From positions 1,325,108 through 1,389,107 of the forward strand of contig LNAC01000232.1 of the NCBI GenBank assembly GCA_002007465.1: 64,000 bases of DNA. Direction: 5' to 3'. This DNA is from Ailurus styani. Its lineage: Eukaryota; Chordata; Mammalia; Carnivora; Ailuridae. The first letter of the stretch is position 1. The number at the start of each line of letters is the position of its first letter. Shown one piece after another: positions 11,620 through 23,423 of the stretch. The position numbers were made by a program, and so were the translations under genes. The notes under the pieces are model-generated. The model did not search any database and was not told the origin of the DNA. It saw nothing but the letters and a program-made list of their open reading frames with translations.

Positions 11620-11960
11620 GAGTGCTGAGGGCCAGTGTCAGCTCCGGCGCTGGGGGCGCATGCCAGCCAGACTAGACTAGCCCCCGGTCCCCTTGCGGTG
11701 CCCCACGAACCACAGCCAAAGCCCCATTTCCTCAGCCCGGCAGTCCGACTCAAGCCAGCCCCGCCCCGGGGGCGGGCGGGTGCCTGTCAGTCATAGGTAA
11801 GCCACGCCCCTCTGGGGGCAAAGCCTGTCTGGCGCAGCGTCCCGCCCCTGCTCTGGCCCTTGTCAGTCAAAGGCAGGCTCGGCTCCACCTCCTTTCTGTT
11901 TCCCAGGCAACGCCTTTACTCGCTGCTGGCCCCGAACGCGATTCATCTGCCCTGTCTGAG
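11620..11960. promoter_or_regulatory. Orphan CpG-rich promoter-like island
   Basis: GC-rich segment 2.5 kb past the SFXN3 3' end, with several CCCGCCCC/GGGGCGGG Sp1-type sites. It has two copies of a TGTCAGTCA motif (11785-11793 and 11861-11869); the first is embedded in CTGTCAGTCA, the reverse of the PREP/PBX decamer. A good + strand donor CATAG|GTAAGC is at 11796/11797. No protein-coding exon follows. It may start an unannotated non-coding RNA or act as an enhancer. Confidence 0.45.
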
Positions 11961-13394
11961 CCAGGAGCTCAGATCCGCTTTCCGGGTGACCTCGGTCCCG
12001 AACCCTTAATCCGCCAAATCGCCTCTCTCCTTTTCAGTTTCGAAGCCCACGAGCGCCTCAGCGCCCGCCCCTTGACTTCCTGCCCGGAAATCCGCGAGGT
12101 TTTCGAGGAATCGCGCGAGGCCTCTCGCTCCTTAGGTCCCAAACCCGGGTTTTTTCGCGGCCTACGAGGCAGGCTGTCGGCCCTGCTTCTTGCACCTGCC
12201 TCTCACGGTTCAGGAAACGTTTATTGAACTCTGCTAAGAGTGGCTCTATGCCCGGCGCTGGGTAGAAATGGCCTGTTGGGTGAACCGCGGCCTTTCCCAT
12301 CTGCAGGGACACAGCCTGTGCCCAGCAGCCATTAAGCCTCTCTCTCCATCCCCTCCGCGTGCATCTCCCCGCCTGTCACAGCGATCTCGGCCCGATGCTG
12401 ATGCATTCTTTTGCTAGGAATCGTGGAGGGATCTTGACCCAGTTGTATCATTCCCTGCAAGGGAGCTTTCTGGGCAGCTCCCTCCTCTCTTTCTAAATAT
12501 ACACACTTTTTCCTCCTGGCCAGTCGTCCCTACTCAGGCTGCCAGAGGGACAACAGCAGTCCCCAGCTTTGCCTCTCAGTCTCTTCCAGCTTCTTCTTCC
12601 TCCAATCTTAGACCCGCAAAGTTTTGCAACTGAATAACCACCCGGAGGACAGGGGAAGGCCACACACACAACCCCTTCCTCCTCCTACCCCATACATCCA
12701 GCAGGAGAGTAGCCGGCTCCTGTTAAGAAGCCACAAGCAGTTCCTTCAAGGTAAGGTGTTTGCTTATTGAACAAGACTTTGCTGTGTAAATCTGTAAACT
12801 AGCCAATCAACCACCTATATTATTTTCTGACTGAAGACCTTCCTTCTCCTATCACCAGCAAGTCCTCAATCAATTGCAACTTTTATTTCCCAGAAGAAGC
12901 ACTTCTGGTTTGGGTTTTAATTCAAGCTGTTTTGTGGAAAGCAACAGAGAGAGATTGTGGCTAGCTTCAGTCAACGGAGATGTATTGGAAGGACTCTGCA
13001 GTAGCTCTCAGAACTAGAGGTGGGACTAACCAGCCTGGCTTTGGAAAGAACAGGAAGCTGGGCAGCTCTGGGGCCTCAGCAACTGGAGTTTATAGACACC
13101 ACCATTAAGGTAGCAGCCTCAACAGCTCCATTTCTGATCTGCCCATCCAAGTTTCAGAAACTGGTGCAGGTTAGATCAGTTGTCTCCTCCTAGGAGGTGG
13201 CCAGAGGTCAGGGTCAAGTTACAAGGATACTGGACAGCATTGCTTCAGGTCTACCTCTATGATTGGGGCTGTTCCCAAGGTAAGGCAATTACTGTGAGCT
13301 GGGAATCGCCATGATTGATATTTATGACAAGATGTGTTTTTATGCATGCATCTGTAGTTCTCTCCAGTTTAAATGAAACCTCCCCTGAGGGCTG

Positions 13395-13570
13395 GCACCA
13401 TATCTTCCCTGTAAAATAAAAATGTGATAAACACATAACACAAAATTTACCATCTTAACCATTGCTTAATGTACAATTCACTAGTGTTAAGTATATTCAC
13501 ATTGTTGTGAAACAGATCTTCATAACTTTTTCATCTTGCACATCTGAAACTCTATACCCATTAAACCACA
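13395..13570 (+). mobile_element. L1M 3'-end fragment
   Basis: Contains the diagnostic run 'acacataacacaaaatttacc', 'cacattgttgtgaaac' and 'ctgaaactctatacccatta' of old L1 3' ends. Confidence 0.8.
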
Positions 13571-13584
13571 GCCCATATCTTCAC

Positions 13585-13660
13585 TCTTGTACGCCTGCAA
13601 CACCTATAATACTGCCCGACTCACAGTTAAGTACTCAATACATGTTTGCTAGATAAATGA
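13585..13660 (+). repeat. L2 3'-end fragment
   Basis: Degenerate 'actgcccgactcacagttaa' followed by 'gtactcaatacatgtttgct', typical of L2 termini. Confidence 0.6.
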
Positions 13661-14639
13661 ATGGAAAGCAAAGTGCCCTAAACCCCACTCATTGATTGGT
13701 CCTCAGTAAGATCACTAACGTGGTGGTTCTCAATCTGTTTTACTCCTCAGCAAACCTAAAATATGTAACATATTCACAAAGGAAACAATGGGTCACGTCT
13801 TTAGGGACTTTCAGCCTGGAGTATGGGAGCGCATATCCTCCTAGGAAGATTTGTCAGAACCAGGGGGCTTGGAAAGTCCCTCAGGCAAAGTGAAGCTGTC
13901 CCTAGAAATGTCCCTACATATGATGGCCAGTGAGAGGAGGAGCTCAGCCCCCTCTCTTCTGTGTCTCTCCAGGAGTCCCAAATGAAAGGGGGTGAGGGAG
14001 ACTGTCTTACCTGTAATCAGAGCCACTGTCTTCAACTCTGTTGTCTGTTTCTCTGTACCATGTCAATGCCTCTTTGCTGTGGCAGTTCGTGGCCCGTGGG
14101 GCTGACGTCCTTACCTTCTTGGGGCTGGCACTGAGCTGCCGTCATTTAAGGCATGCTGGAAAGGAGACATCTTCGACTCTCTCTTGTCCAGTTCCCACTG
14201 AGTGGTCCCACAGCAGAGTTGCTTGGGCCTCTGGCCATATGGTTTCATTTTCATGGCCTGTTTTCTAGGGCACCAAAGCACAATGGGGTGGAGAGGTGCT
14301 GGGTAGTAGTGATGTAAGATTAAGCATCACCCTACAATATACCTAAAAGAATTCCTTTTTATGATACTTGGGCCTTCTGCTGAGCCTGACTCTTTCTGGC
14401 TGGACTTGCTCCTCGTTGCTAGTGATTTTCTTTCAAGGCCCCATTTCTGCAAGCTGGCTTCCAACACCCAGACCCTCAAGCTGTCAGACTCCCCTGCTTA
14501 TATCTGACCCCTGAGTTGTGGGTGAAATTCAAGTTCTTTTCCTTTGGCCAAATCAGATGACTTCCATTCAATTGTCCCAAACTTTCCAAGACCACTAAAG
14601 AGGCTTGTTGTGTAAAGGAAACAGGCAGACTTCCTAAAT

Positions 14640-14975
14640 CTGTGGTTTCCAAACCATGTACCGAGGCATCCCAGAATGCCACAATGAATTTGCAGGACTG
14701 CTGCAGGACCTTTTCTGTTTTCAAGAGAAACCCAGCAATACTCCACATCTGGACATTGCACAAACTACTAACTCAAGTTCACGGTTTCAAAATTAGATTT
14801 GTGCTGGATTATTTTCAATGTCTTTGCAAAACTGGATTTTTGATGGTTGCTGTGACAAAAAGAGTCAATGTGGCACAGTCAGTAGCCAAGCTGATTCTAA
14901 GTTTTGAGAAGCTATGCAGATCTCGACATGCACAACATTCCATTAGTAACTAACAAAGGTTAAGAATTACATAAA
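14640..14975 (+). repeat. Possible old hAT-type DNA transposon remnant
   Basis: Opens with 'tgtggtttccaaaccatgta' and closes with 'aaaggttaagaattac', resembling inverted ends of Charlie-type elements. The interior is not recognised. Confidence 0.3.
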
Positions 14976-14977
14976 GA

Positions 14978-15096
14978 GGGGGGTGGCACCTGGCTGGCTC
15001 AGTGGGTAGCACATGCAACTCTTGACCTTGGGGTGGTGAGTTCAAGCCCCACCTTGGGTGTGGAACCTACTTGAAAGTAATAATAATAATAATAAG
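14978..15096 (+). mobile_element. Short SINEC-like SINE with perfect 16-bp target duplication
   Basis: Head 'ggtggcacctggctggctca', end 'gaaagtaa(taa)n'. The flanking AAGAATTACATAAAGA repeats at 14962-14977 and 15097-15112 are identical. Confidence 0.9.
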
Positions 15097-15120
15097 AAGA
15101 ATTACATAAAGAAATTCTTA

Positions 15121-15302
15121 GGGCACCTGGATGGCTTCATCAGTTAAGTGTCTGACTCTTGGTTCAGACTCAGGTCATGATCTCGTGGGATCAAGCCCCA
15201 TGTTGGGCTCTGTGCTCTGCATGGAGTCTGGTTCAGATTCTCTCTCCCTCTCCCTCCCACTCACCCTCTCTCTCAAATAAATAAATAAAATCTTTAAAAA
15301 AT
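15121..15302 (+). mobile_element. SINEC, + orientation, full-length type
   Basis: Head 'gggcacctggatggcttcat', mid 'aggtcatgatctcgtggg', CT-rich tract, and (AAAT)n/A-rich tail. It inserted only about 10 bp after the preceding SINE. Confidence 0.92.
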
Positions 15303-16139
15303 ATATTCTTTATTCCCCCCAATGTATGTGTATTCATTTGTCAAACAAGTACAAAGGAGTTAGGCCATAAATATGTCCTTAAATTGCTTGGACTTAAGTA
15401 CCTACAGGGACTACTAGATATTTCTTTTAGCCTAGGGTACTGTGAAAAAATTACTAGAAAACTAAAGGTTCTATAATTCTAGAAAGTTGGGACCCCTTGC
15501 CCTAAATGCATGAGGGAAGAAACAAAGGCATGAGGGAATATCACTGGGGTGTATTGGGTCTCAGATCTGCCCTCTGTAAATTCCAGGTACTGTGCCTTTG
15601 TAGGAAATTTTCTCTTATTGAATTCTTAATCATTCTTTGTGGGAAGTTCTAACCTTGTTTCAGTGATCCAGGTTGTTCACAATGTGATCAGAGGGTGGTA
15701 GAGAGTCCCTAGGGACTGGGGGTGGTGGCGGGAACATAGAAGCCAGAGGTGTGTTGGCCGGGCCAGCTGAGATCAGAAGCAAGGAAGAGAATGGAGGCTG
15801 AGGACACTGGGGCCCCTCCACGCCTGGCTCTGCTCTGCATCAGTGCACTGGGCGGCACGGGGTAGCCAAGTGTCCTTAGTAAACCCCACCTGGAGACCTG
15901 CCCCACGCTGTGGCCCCTGGAGGCCACACTGGCTGCCTTGGATGCGACCGACAGGCTATAGCCCCGGCGCTGGAAATCTGGGGGGCTTTGAGCCCCAAGC
16001 CATCTGGTGGAAGGGAGGGGTGGCTGTCAATGGGGCCCCACTCAGGTCTGCGCTTCTCCCTCCTTCCCCACCCGCATCCTCAGGTGACTAGCGGACGCCT
16101 TCGCGGAGCGAAGACGGCGGCACTGGCGGGTCCCTAGCT

Positions 16140-16366
16140 CCCCGGCTCATACATTAAAGATGCGGATGCGCCGGGACTGCGGTGCCACAAGCATGAAGAC
16201 AAATTTTTAATCCCGAGCAAGAAGATGCCGGGAGATGGGGGGCGCGGGAGAAAAATGAATTAGGTTTTTATTATGTGTTTTATTATGCTGTAATTGAACA
16301 GGATTAGGTGAGAATACAATATATTTCTGAGGCGGCTGGAGGGGGAGGGGGGCGGGAGAGAGAGAA
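16140..16366. promoter_or_regulatory. Putative conserved enhancer (homeodomain-site rich), cut by a gap
   Basis: Non-repetitive segment with dense TTTTTAAT, TTTTTATTATG, TGTTTTATTATG and GTAATTGAAC sites in a GC-rich surround. It ends directly at an N gap. The role is inferred from composition only. Confidence 0.4.
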
Positions 16367-16637
16367 NNNNNNNNNNNNNNNNNNNNNNNNNNNNNNNNNN
16401 NNNNNNNNNNNNNNNNNNNNNNNNNNNNNNNNNNNNNNNNNNNNNNNNNNNNNNNNNNNNNNNNNNNNNNNNNNNNNNNNNNNNNNNNNNNNNNNNNNNN
16501 NNNNNNNNNNNNNNNNNNNNNNNNNNNNNNNNNNNNNNNNNNNNNNNNNNNNNNNNNNNNNNNNNNNNNNNNNNNNNNNNNNNNNNNNNNNNNNNNNNNN
16601 NNNNNNNNNNNNNNNNNNNNNNNNNNNNNNNNNNNNN
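16367..16637. other. Assembly gap (271 N)
   Basis: A run of N between a GA-rich purine tract and a G-rich segment. Confidence 1.
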
Positions 16638-16974
16638 GGGGGGCTGGGGAGCTCACAAACCCACTCCAGAAGGGACTCGGAGTCTCAGAGGGGCAGGGCG
16701 CGGCTACGAAAAGGCAAGGCGCTCCGGAGGCGTTAGGGCCCAGGAAGCCTGCGAATGCACACTTGCTTCTAACACCTCCGCCTTGCACGCGTCCGGCGCA
16801 GGCCTCGTGGGTCGGCAGCAGCGCGGAGCGCCCACTTTGCGCCCGCCCCTCGCTTATTGCAGGGGGACCCCCCTCCCCCCACATCCCGTCCAACCCCCGC
16901 CCCCTCTGCAAAGATCCGCGTCTATTCAGGTCTACCCCAGCACCCCACCCACCCCCCGGGAGCTCGGGCCGCGC

Positions 16975-17190
16975 GGGCCCGGCGGCTTCATTAAAGGCCG
17001 CCGCCGGCTCCGCGTCTCACCTGCTGCAGCGCCCCTCGAGCTCCGCCAGGGACCCGCTCCTGGCGGTGATGAAGAGGCCCATTAGCCGCTTCTACCTTTA
17101 GGGCGGACTGGGCCGCTCTCCCCGCTTCCCAATTAGGACATTAGAAACCGTCAACCAAGATTAATAGTTGCCCGGCTCGGGGGCAGGGAG
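16975..17190. promoter_or_regulatory. Putative conserved enhancer, CpG-rich
   Basis: Unique sequence combining CpG-rich DNA with ATTAAAGG, CATTAGCC, CAATTAGG, GACATTAG and GATTAATAG motifs. It is probably the continuation of the element on the other side of the gap. Confidence 0.4.
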
Positions 17191-17689
17191 AGGAGCCCAG
17201 ATACCGCAGTAGCTCCGCACGCTCGGCTTGGGCCAACTTGGTGAGCGCCGGGCGTACCACCTGCCGCCGCCATCCCTGCCTCCGCCCCCCCTCCCTCCTT
17301 CTTCCCCTCTTCCCCTGGGCTCCCCTGGAACTCTCTCAGGTGAGCCCCACAAGAGGGTCGGGAGGGTCAGAGACCGGAGCCCTATTCTCCGCGCGGTGTC
17401 TGCCCTGGGCACGCTCCAAGGCAAGGCGGGTTGGGGAGGAAGGCGCGCCCTCTCCGGGAGACTCCCGGAGCCTAACCAAAGACTCGATCGAAGGACTTCT
17501 GATCTTAAATGATGGACGGGTTATCGCTTTCTCAGAGAGGCTTCCTTGACCCTCTCTTCCCCAAGTCGATGCCCCCTCTTATTCCCGCTCGTTGCTCCCT
17601 CCTATTTTTTCAGTAGATGTACCATAGGTGTGCTTTTTGCCTGTATTTGTGATTAGATCATCGCTCTCTTTCGCCCTCACCGGGCTGTG

Positions 17690-17775
17690 GGCTCCAGAGA
17701 GAGCGTACCATCGTTCTGCTCACCATGGGCTCTGGAGCAGGTTCAGTAACTGTCTGTTGAATGAGTTAGTGGGCA
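17690..17775 (+). repeat. L2 3'-end fragment
   Basis: Has the 'ggttcagtaactgtctgttg' and 'aatgagt' end typical of L2. Confidence 0.55.
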
Positions 17776-18085
17776 ACAGGCGTTCCCTGTGTTTCTACTG
17801 AGACATTTACTGAAACATCTGCTTCCTGCGCAAGCTCCCTCCGATCTCTTCTTAAGCAGCCTCGCAGCACCTGCAGTCTTCCTGCTCATTTTTATCGCAA
17901 TGGTAACTTATTATTTCCATGATTATCTGTTCGATGTCTTCCTCCCCCGAGGGCATAAGTGCCTGGGGGGCAGGCAAGGGCTGGGCACACAGCTGCACCC
18001 CTGAGGCCTGCCAGCTCCAGCTCAGCACTTTGACAGATTATTGTGTCTGAGGGCGCAGAAGCTTTAGAGCTCTTCCCATGCTATT

Positions 18086-18170
18086 CTTTTGAGGACTCTG
18101 TGGCTTGAAGAGGCAATTGACTTGCCTGAGGTTACACAGCTAGCTAGAAGCAAAACTAGGATGAAAACAA
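18086..18170 (+). repeat. MIR fragment
   Basis: 'cttgaagaggcaattgactt' then 'gcctgaggttacacagctag' matches the MIR tail. Confidence 0.75.
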
Positions 18171-18684
18171 CTTTTCTAACACATTGTGATTTTTCTCCAA
18201 AGGTCACATCATCTGGGACCCTGGGGAAGCCCCTTCTGAACTCTGAGGTTTCTAGGACTTGGGGGCCTTGGGGGTGGTCCCAGGTGTCTCTTCCTTTGGG
18301 GATGGTGGTGAACCAGAACTAAGCTGTCCCCCTCCCTGCAGGGTAAGGGGTTTGGGGTCCTATAGGGACGCCCTATACACCGTGTCAACAGGGGCAAATA
18401 CTTGGGGTTAAGTTTCAACTTAAGTTTATCTTCCCTGGTCGTAAAACTAGGGGAGTCCCCTCTACCGCCCTAGAGAGATGTGAACTATCTTTTGTCTTGC
18501 ACCCCCCACCCCCGCACTGTAGCATGGGGGGGGGGGTGGATAATGATTTAGAAGGAGAAAATGAAAGGACCCTCAGAGGAAGTGCAAGACCCAGACAGTG
18601 GAGGCCTGAGAACTTCCTTCACCTGTCACACCCCCGGTGTCACCTCTCTAGAACCCACACACTTTAGCTGGAGGGCCCTGGACT

Positions 18685-18890
18685 GGGTTTGGGGATAGGG
18701 GTATGATCGATACTTCGGTGGGTTTTGATGACCGCAGGCTTTCACCTTGCAGATAATGGGGTGAGCGGCGGTAAACTCTCACCGACAGAGCGGGCTCCCC
18801 CGGCCTTAATGAGATAATCAATACTTGTTCTCGGCTTAATTTCCATCTAATTGCTCTTTAACGACGCCGGATAATGGGCCGCCTCCTGTG
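18685..18890. promoter_or_regulatory. Putative conserved enhancer
   Basis: Unique segment with ATCGAT, GATAATGGG, CTTAATGAGATAATCAATAC, CTTAATTTCC, CTAATTGC and GATAATGGGCC. It holds several homeodomain-type (TAAT) and GATA-like sites in a CpG-containing background just upstream of a CpG-rich block. Confidence 0.45.
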
Positions 18891-19160
18891 AGGAGAGAGC
18901 TGGCTGGGAATCCGACCCGCCTCGGACTCCCGCCCCTCCTCCCCCGGGCGGGGCGCCCTCGCGCAGGTGGGCTGGGGGCGCACCCCGCTCCCCGGGAGGG
19001 GCTGGAGCTCCCTCCACCCGCCTCCTCGCCCCGCGCCGCCACCTGCCTGCGGTGCTGCCGGTCCCCCGCAGGGGGCGCTCCAGGCCCCGGCTGCGGGATC
19101 GCCGGCAGGGCGCGGGGCTCTGGGTTCACGCCGTTCACCTGTCTGAGCCACGGAACCGCG
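18890..19160. promoter_or_regulatory. CpG-rich block
   Basis: Very GC-rich with many CpG and Sp1-like CCCGCCCC sites. It contains a CTCF-like motif. No coding exon is recognised. Confidence 0.45.
19063..19080 (+). promoter_or_regulatory. CTCF-like motif, + orientation
   Basis: CCCCCGCAGGGGGCGCTC is a near-consensus CTCF core. Confidence 0.65.
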
Positions 19161-20430
19161 CGGTGCCCTCGCCCCCTGACGGCGCCTCGTTCTCCCTGCT
19201 ACCCACCCGGGCAGGCAAGTCGCGGCTGAGCCCCCGCGCCGAGGCGAAGCGCCTCGGAGCGAGTCCTTTCCTCCGTGTCCTTTTCACGCCCCTGCACTGC
19301 AGGGGGTTGGTGGCCCAGAAGCTTTAGGTAAATTGCTGCGCCTAAGAACGGCTTCAATCCTACTTTTGCCTGTGAGGTAGCTGGGCTGCCTCCTGCAAAG
19401 GACCCTGGTTGGTTACCACAGACCACTCAGACAAGGAGAGGAGAGGGGCAAGAAGGAGGAAGGCACGGGTGGGACCCCTCAGCCCCATGGCTCAGAGGCT
19501 CACATCGCCCCCCAGCTCAGACGCCGACTTCCATCCACCCCAATCCCCCCCACCCCAAACACCCATAGCCATGAGAGCTCCTGCCCACAGCAGCTGCTGA
19601 ATTCTCTCACCTTCTACCTGCCTGTCTCAGCCCTGGAGCATCTGGAAGTTCTCCCCAAAGCCTCTCAAGGGTCCCGTCCTCCCAGGAGACTGACCTGCCT
19701 CCCCACGCCCCCCTCCTGCTATTCCCAGCTCATCTCTCTTGCCTTCTCTTGACACTCACCACGAATCACCTTGACCTCAGGGCCCCAGATGCTATACCCC
19801 AGGATGTGCCCATCACCTCCCACGTCCTGGTTTTCTGCTCACTGGGCACATGCTCACCCACATCTCTAGGGCTCGGCTGGGCACATGGGGCATTTACAGT
19901 CATAAACCGCCTACTGCAGTTCTGGCTTCAGCTGCCCTGAAGTTAGGCCGACAAAGAGAACAATGATCACATCAGGATAGTGTGATGGCTAGAATCATGC
20001 CTTGGACCTAGGCAGCCTCAGGTTCAACTCTTGACTCTGTTGCTTTCTGGTTAGTGTGACTGTGGGCAAACTTACCTACAGGTCTGAACCTCGGTGTTCT
20101 TATTTAAACACTAAGGTTAATAATCCTACCTTACAAGGCTTTGTATGTCTGAAAGAAGCTTGTGTGTGTAAGTTGCCAGCCACAGTGCCTGGTACACAGG
20201 AACCATTTGCTAAGTGGTCGCTGTTGCTGTTTTGTTGCATATTAGAGCCAAAGAACCATCTGGTTCAAGGATCGTACCTGCAAAGGCTCCAAGGGCAGGC
20301 AGGAGTCTTAAATGAGGGAAGCTGGTCCTGTCATCAGGACTGTGGGGAGCCAGAGAAGGCCAGCCGCACCGAAAACAGAAGCCAGTGATTATCTTCAGTG
20401 GTTGCTGGGTGGACCAAATTCCCCAGCTTT
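19161..20430. other. Intergenic, no gene
   Basis: Unique sequence followed by a MIRb copy. No exon is supported. Confidence 0.5.
19978..20220 (+). repeat. MIRb element
   Basis: Runs from 'ttggacctaggcagcctcag' through 'tgtgggcaaacttacc', 'taataatcctaccttacaag' and 'cacagtgcctggtacacagg', covering almost the whole MIRb. Confidence 0.85.
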
Positions 20431-20453
20431 TCTTTTCTTTTTTTCTTCAATCC

Positions 20454-20478
20454 TTTTTTTTTTTTTTTTTTTTTTTTT
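20454..20478 (+). repeat. Poly(T) tract
   Basis: 25 T in a row after a pyrimidine-rich stretch. Confidence 0.95.
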
Positions 20479-21262
20479 GGCAGCAGCAGCAGCTTCATAT
20501 TAGCTCTGACTTTTCTTACCTCCAATCTCATACAAAGAGCAGCTGGGAGTTCTCCCCCCGGCTTCTCCGAACATCCTGGCCTGATGACTCTGGCCCCCAA
20601 ATTCTGGATTTTTATATAAAAATTCTCACGACAGAAATATTGGCAATTAGATAAAAATTCAAAAACACTGTGCCAAATACAACATGTCTGAAGGCTGAAT
20701 TCGCCCTCATTTCTCAGAAGAAACTGAGGTTCAGATGGGTCGCAGGTGCTGGCAAAGCTGACTGGAAGCCTGGATTCGGAGTCAAGGTAAGAACTTCTGT
20801 GAGGCCCTTCCTGCCCTGTGGGGCCTTTTCAGCTGCACCCACTGCAGAGGCGGCCAGGGTTAGCCCCTGGAAGCTCCTGAAGCCCAAGACCTGGGTCCCA
20901 GCCAGCCTCTTGTGAGAAACCCAAATTCTTTCAAAAATGTTGTAGGGGGCACTGTGACATTAAGTCAAGTCTCAGGACCCTGGAGATCTCAACTTTGTTT
21001 AAAGTGCCATTGTCTACATGTTTCTTGAGCCCAACTTCAGTGTGATTCAACTTCCCCACGTCGATGGGGAAAAAATTCCCCACTTGGGTCTCCCTCAATG
21101 GGGGAACAGAGCCAGGAGGATGCTAGCCAGGCACAGTTCTGATTGCTACCTCTTGGTACCTCTCTTCCTGTACCTTACTGTTGGGGAAAAGGGTAGAAAA
21201 TGCACAAAGGCATCTGGGATTTCATGTGGCAGAGCATTTTGACATGTGAGGCTTATGGGCTT

Positions 21263-21463
21263 TTTTTTTTTTAAGATTTTATTTATTCGTTTGCCAGAGA
21301 GAAAGAGATAGCACAAGCCACGGGAGTAACAGGCAGAGCAGGCAGAGGGAGAAGCAGTTTCCCCACCCAGCAAGGAGCCCGAGGCCAGACTCGATCCCAA
21401 GACCCTGGATTCATGACCTGAGCTGAAGGCAGATGCTTAACCAACTGAGTCACCCAGGCAACC
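21263..21463 (-). mobile_element. SINEC, minus orientation, with 12-bp target duplication
   Basis: T-run, 'aagattttatttattcg', purine tract, 'gagcccgaggccagactcga', and inverted head 'ctgagtcacccaggc'. GCTTATGGGCTT occurs at 21251-21262 and 21466-21477. Confidence 0.92.
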
Positions 21464-21549
21464 CAGCTTATGGGCTTCTGAAAATGCTCAGAGATTCATG
21501 CTGAGCTTCGTGTTTGTTCTTTATAGCCTTTTCTTTCGTTCGTTCATTC

Positions 21550-21742
21550 TTTTAAAGATTTCGTTTATTTGAGAGAGAGCACTCTCACCGGGGCGCATGA
21601 GCCGGGAGGGGGAAGAGCAGAGACAGAGGGAGAAGCAGGCTCCCTGCTGAACAGGGAGCCCACAGGGCTCTATCCCAGGCCCCTGGGATCCTGACCTGAG
21701 CTGAAGGCAGACACCCAGCTGACTGAGCCACCAGGCACCCCT
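21550..21742 (-). mobile_element. SINEC, minus orientation
   Basis: 'ttttaaagatttcgtttatt' opening, 'ctgaacagggagccca', and 'ctgagccaccaggcacccc' inverted head. Confidence 0.9.
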
Positions 21743-22204
21743 AGCCTATTCTTTCTAACACATTTGTTCAGTTGGTGTTGAGTTGCCCACCCTGACCAGA
21801 TAGGGCAGCTGTTCTCTGGTCAGGATTATCCTCACCATATTCTGATGCTTGACTAGGGCCCAAAGTTCTCTATGTGGTGTGGTTTGTTTTTTTTTTTTTA
21901 GAGCCAAGTAGTTCCTGCCTAATAGTGCTCTTTGTCTTCGATCAGTCCTTGAGAAAACATCCAACTGTTTCTTCCTTGGAGTTCTGAGCATACGCTTTCC
22001 AGATTATTCCTTGGTTTCAGGGAAATCGCCAGCCCAGAGGGTTCTTGGATGTGAGCCTATGCCCAGCTCCTCACAGAAGCCAACACTGAACTGTTATATC
22101 TTAAAGGCAAAGGTTGAGAGTGGGATGTTGGCAAAGATCACTGTTGCAAACCAATGTAGTTTGGGGGGTGAGATCTTTTCCTGGTCCTGATGGGGCTTCC
22201 AGAT

Positions 22205-22420
22205 AGATAGCCTTTACAGGGGCTATCTTAGTTTTGGTTCCTCAGAAAGCACATTGTGAGACAAGGATCGAGCATAAGATGTTTATTTGGGAACCCTCCC
22301 CAAAAACACAATGAGGAAGACAGAAGGGAGGGGAGGGAGGAAAAGCAAATAAAGAGTGGATCAGTGAGCGAGTTACCACTGAGGGTAACTGGGGCTCAAT
22401 TCTACTGGAGCCACTCTCGA
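22205..22420 (+). repeat. Interspersed-repeat-like segment, family not identified
   Basis: 'ttttggttcctcagaaagca' followed by 'gatgtttatttgggaa', a purine tract and 'gagttaccactgagggtaac' resembles a known old mammalian repeat, but I cannot assign it. Confidence 0.35.
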
Positions 22421-23272
22421 AGACCGGGTAGAATGCACCTCAGAATTATCCCACTGAAGGGAAAGGAAGCAGAGGTATTTTTCCTTCAGCTCCTGACCCT
22501 CACCGGATGTGGCTTGCTTTTGAGTAAACTCTGGCATTTTTAGCCTGCCCTGCTACCTGAGCTCACTCTAGGGACCAGAGGCCTCCCTCAGGCGGAGGGA
22601 CCCATGAGCTTGTGCAGGAACCGCCTGCAGGTAAACTTTGGTGTGACCAAGAATAAATGGCTGGGGCACTGACTGCGTCGGCTACAGGCGGGGACTCGTG
22701 CGCCAGGATGGCCAGGCCTTGGCCATGTCATTAATTCTTATTGAGCGTATCACTCAAGTAGAGTCACTAAAATGTGACTTGATATATTGATGTTTTTTTT
22801 CTGGGAGCCATAAATACATGCAGGCGGAAGCTGTGTACGGCCTTCTTTCCTAGCTGCTTGGAAGAAAATATTGGAAGTGGATTCATCAGTTTGAATATAC
22901 TGGTGTGACATTCAGGAGAGAAGTCTGGGCCAGAGATGGAAATCTGGGAATCACCTGGACATATACAATCATGGTAGAAGGAAGGATGAATCACTGTAGA
23001 GATGCCAGCAGAAAGCTATCTCATTGACCTCGCTTACAGAAAATTGTCTTCAAGTAAAAAGTAAGGCAAGACTGAAGAGCCAGCCACTTTGGAGAACATC
23101 ACTTGTCATCACCAAATCATTCCTTTTGAGTGCAGTGTAATGAATGGTGGACTTCAACCAGTGACCCTGGAGCTCGAGCCGTGCCCACAGCTGCCCCAAC
23201 AAATAGATGTAGACTGTGAAAATGTGTATTTAGCTTTCCTGACAACCAGCCTCCTTTCCCTTCAATGACTTT

Positions 23273-23380
23273 TTTCTTAAAGATTTTATTTTTTAAGTAA
23301 TCTCTGTGTCCAACGTGGGGCTCAAACAACCCGAAGATCAAGAGCTACACGCTCCACAGACTAAGCCAGCCAGCCAACCT
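23273..23380 (-). mobile_element. Short SINEC-like SINE, minus orientation
   Basis: 'cttaaagattttattttttaag', 'gtggggctcaaac' and 'agactaagccagcca' match the inverted short tRNA-derived type. Confidence 0.8.
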
Positions 23381-23423
23381 GCCCTTCGATGACTTTTGAT
23401 AGTAATTTAAAAAGCAACTTATT

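Larger units (their letters stand above)
11961..16135. other. Intergenic, no gene recognised
   Basis: Holds an L1M 3'-end fragment, L2 and hAT-like scraps, and two SINEC insertions. Nothing with splice-bounded coding character was seen. Confidence 0.55.
17225..18680. other. Intergenic, L2 and MIR fragments, no gene
   Basis: L2-like 3' ends occur at about 17690-17775 and 17845-17975, and a MIR tail at 18086-18170. No exon could be supported. Confidence 0.5.
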
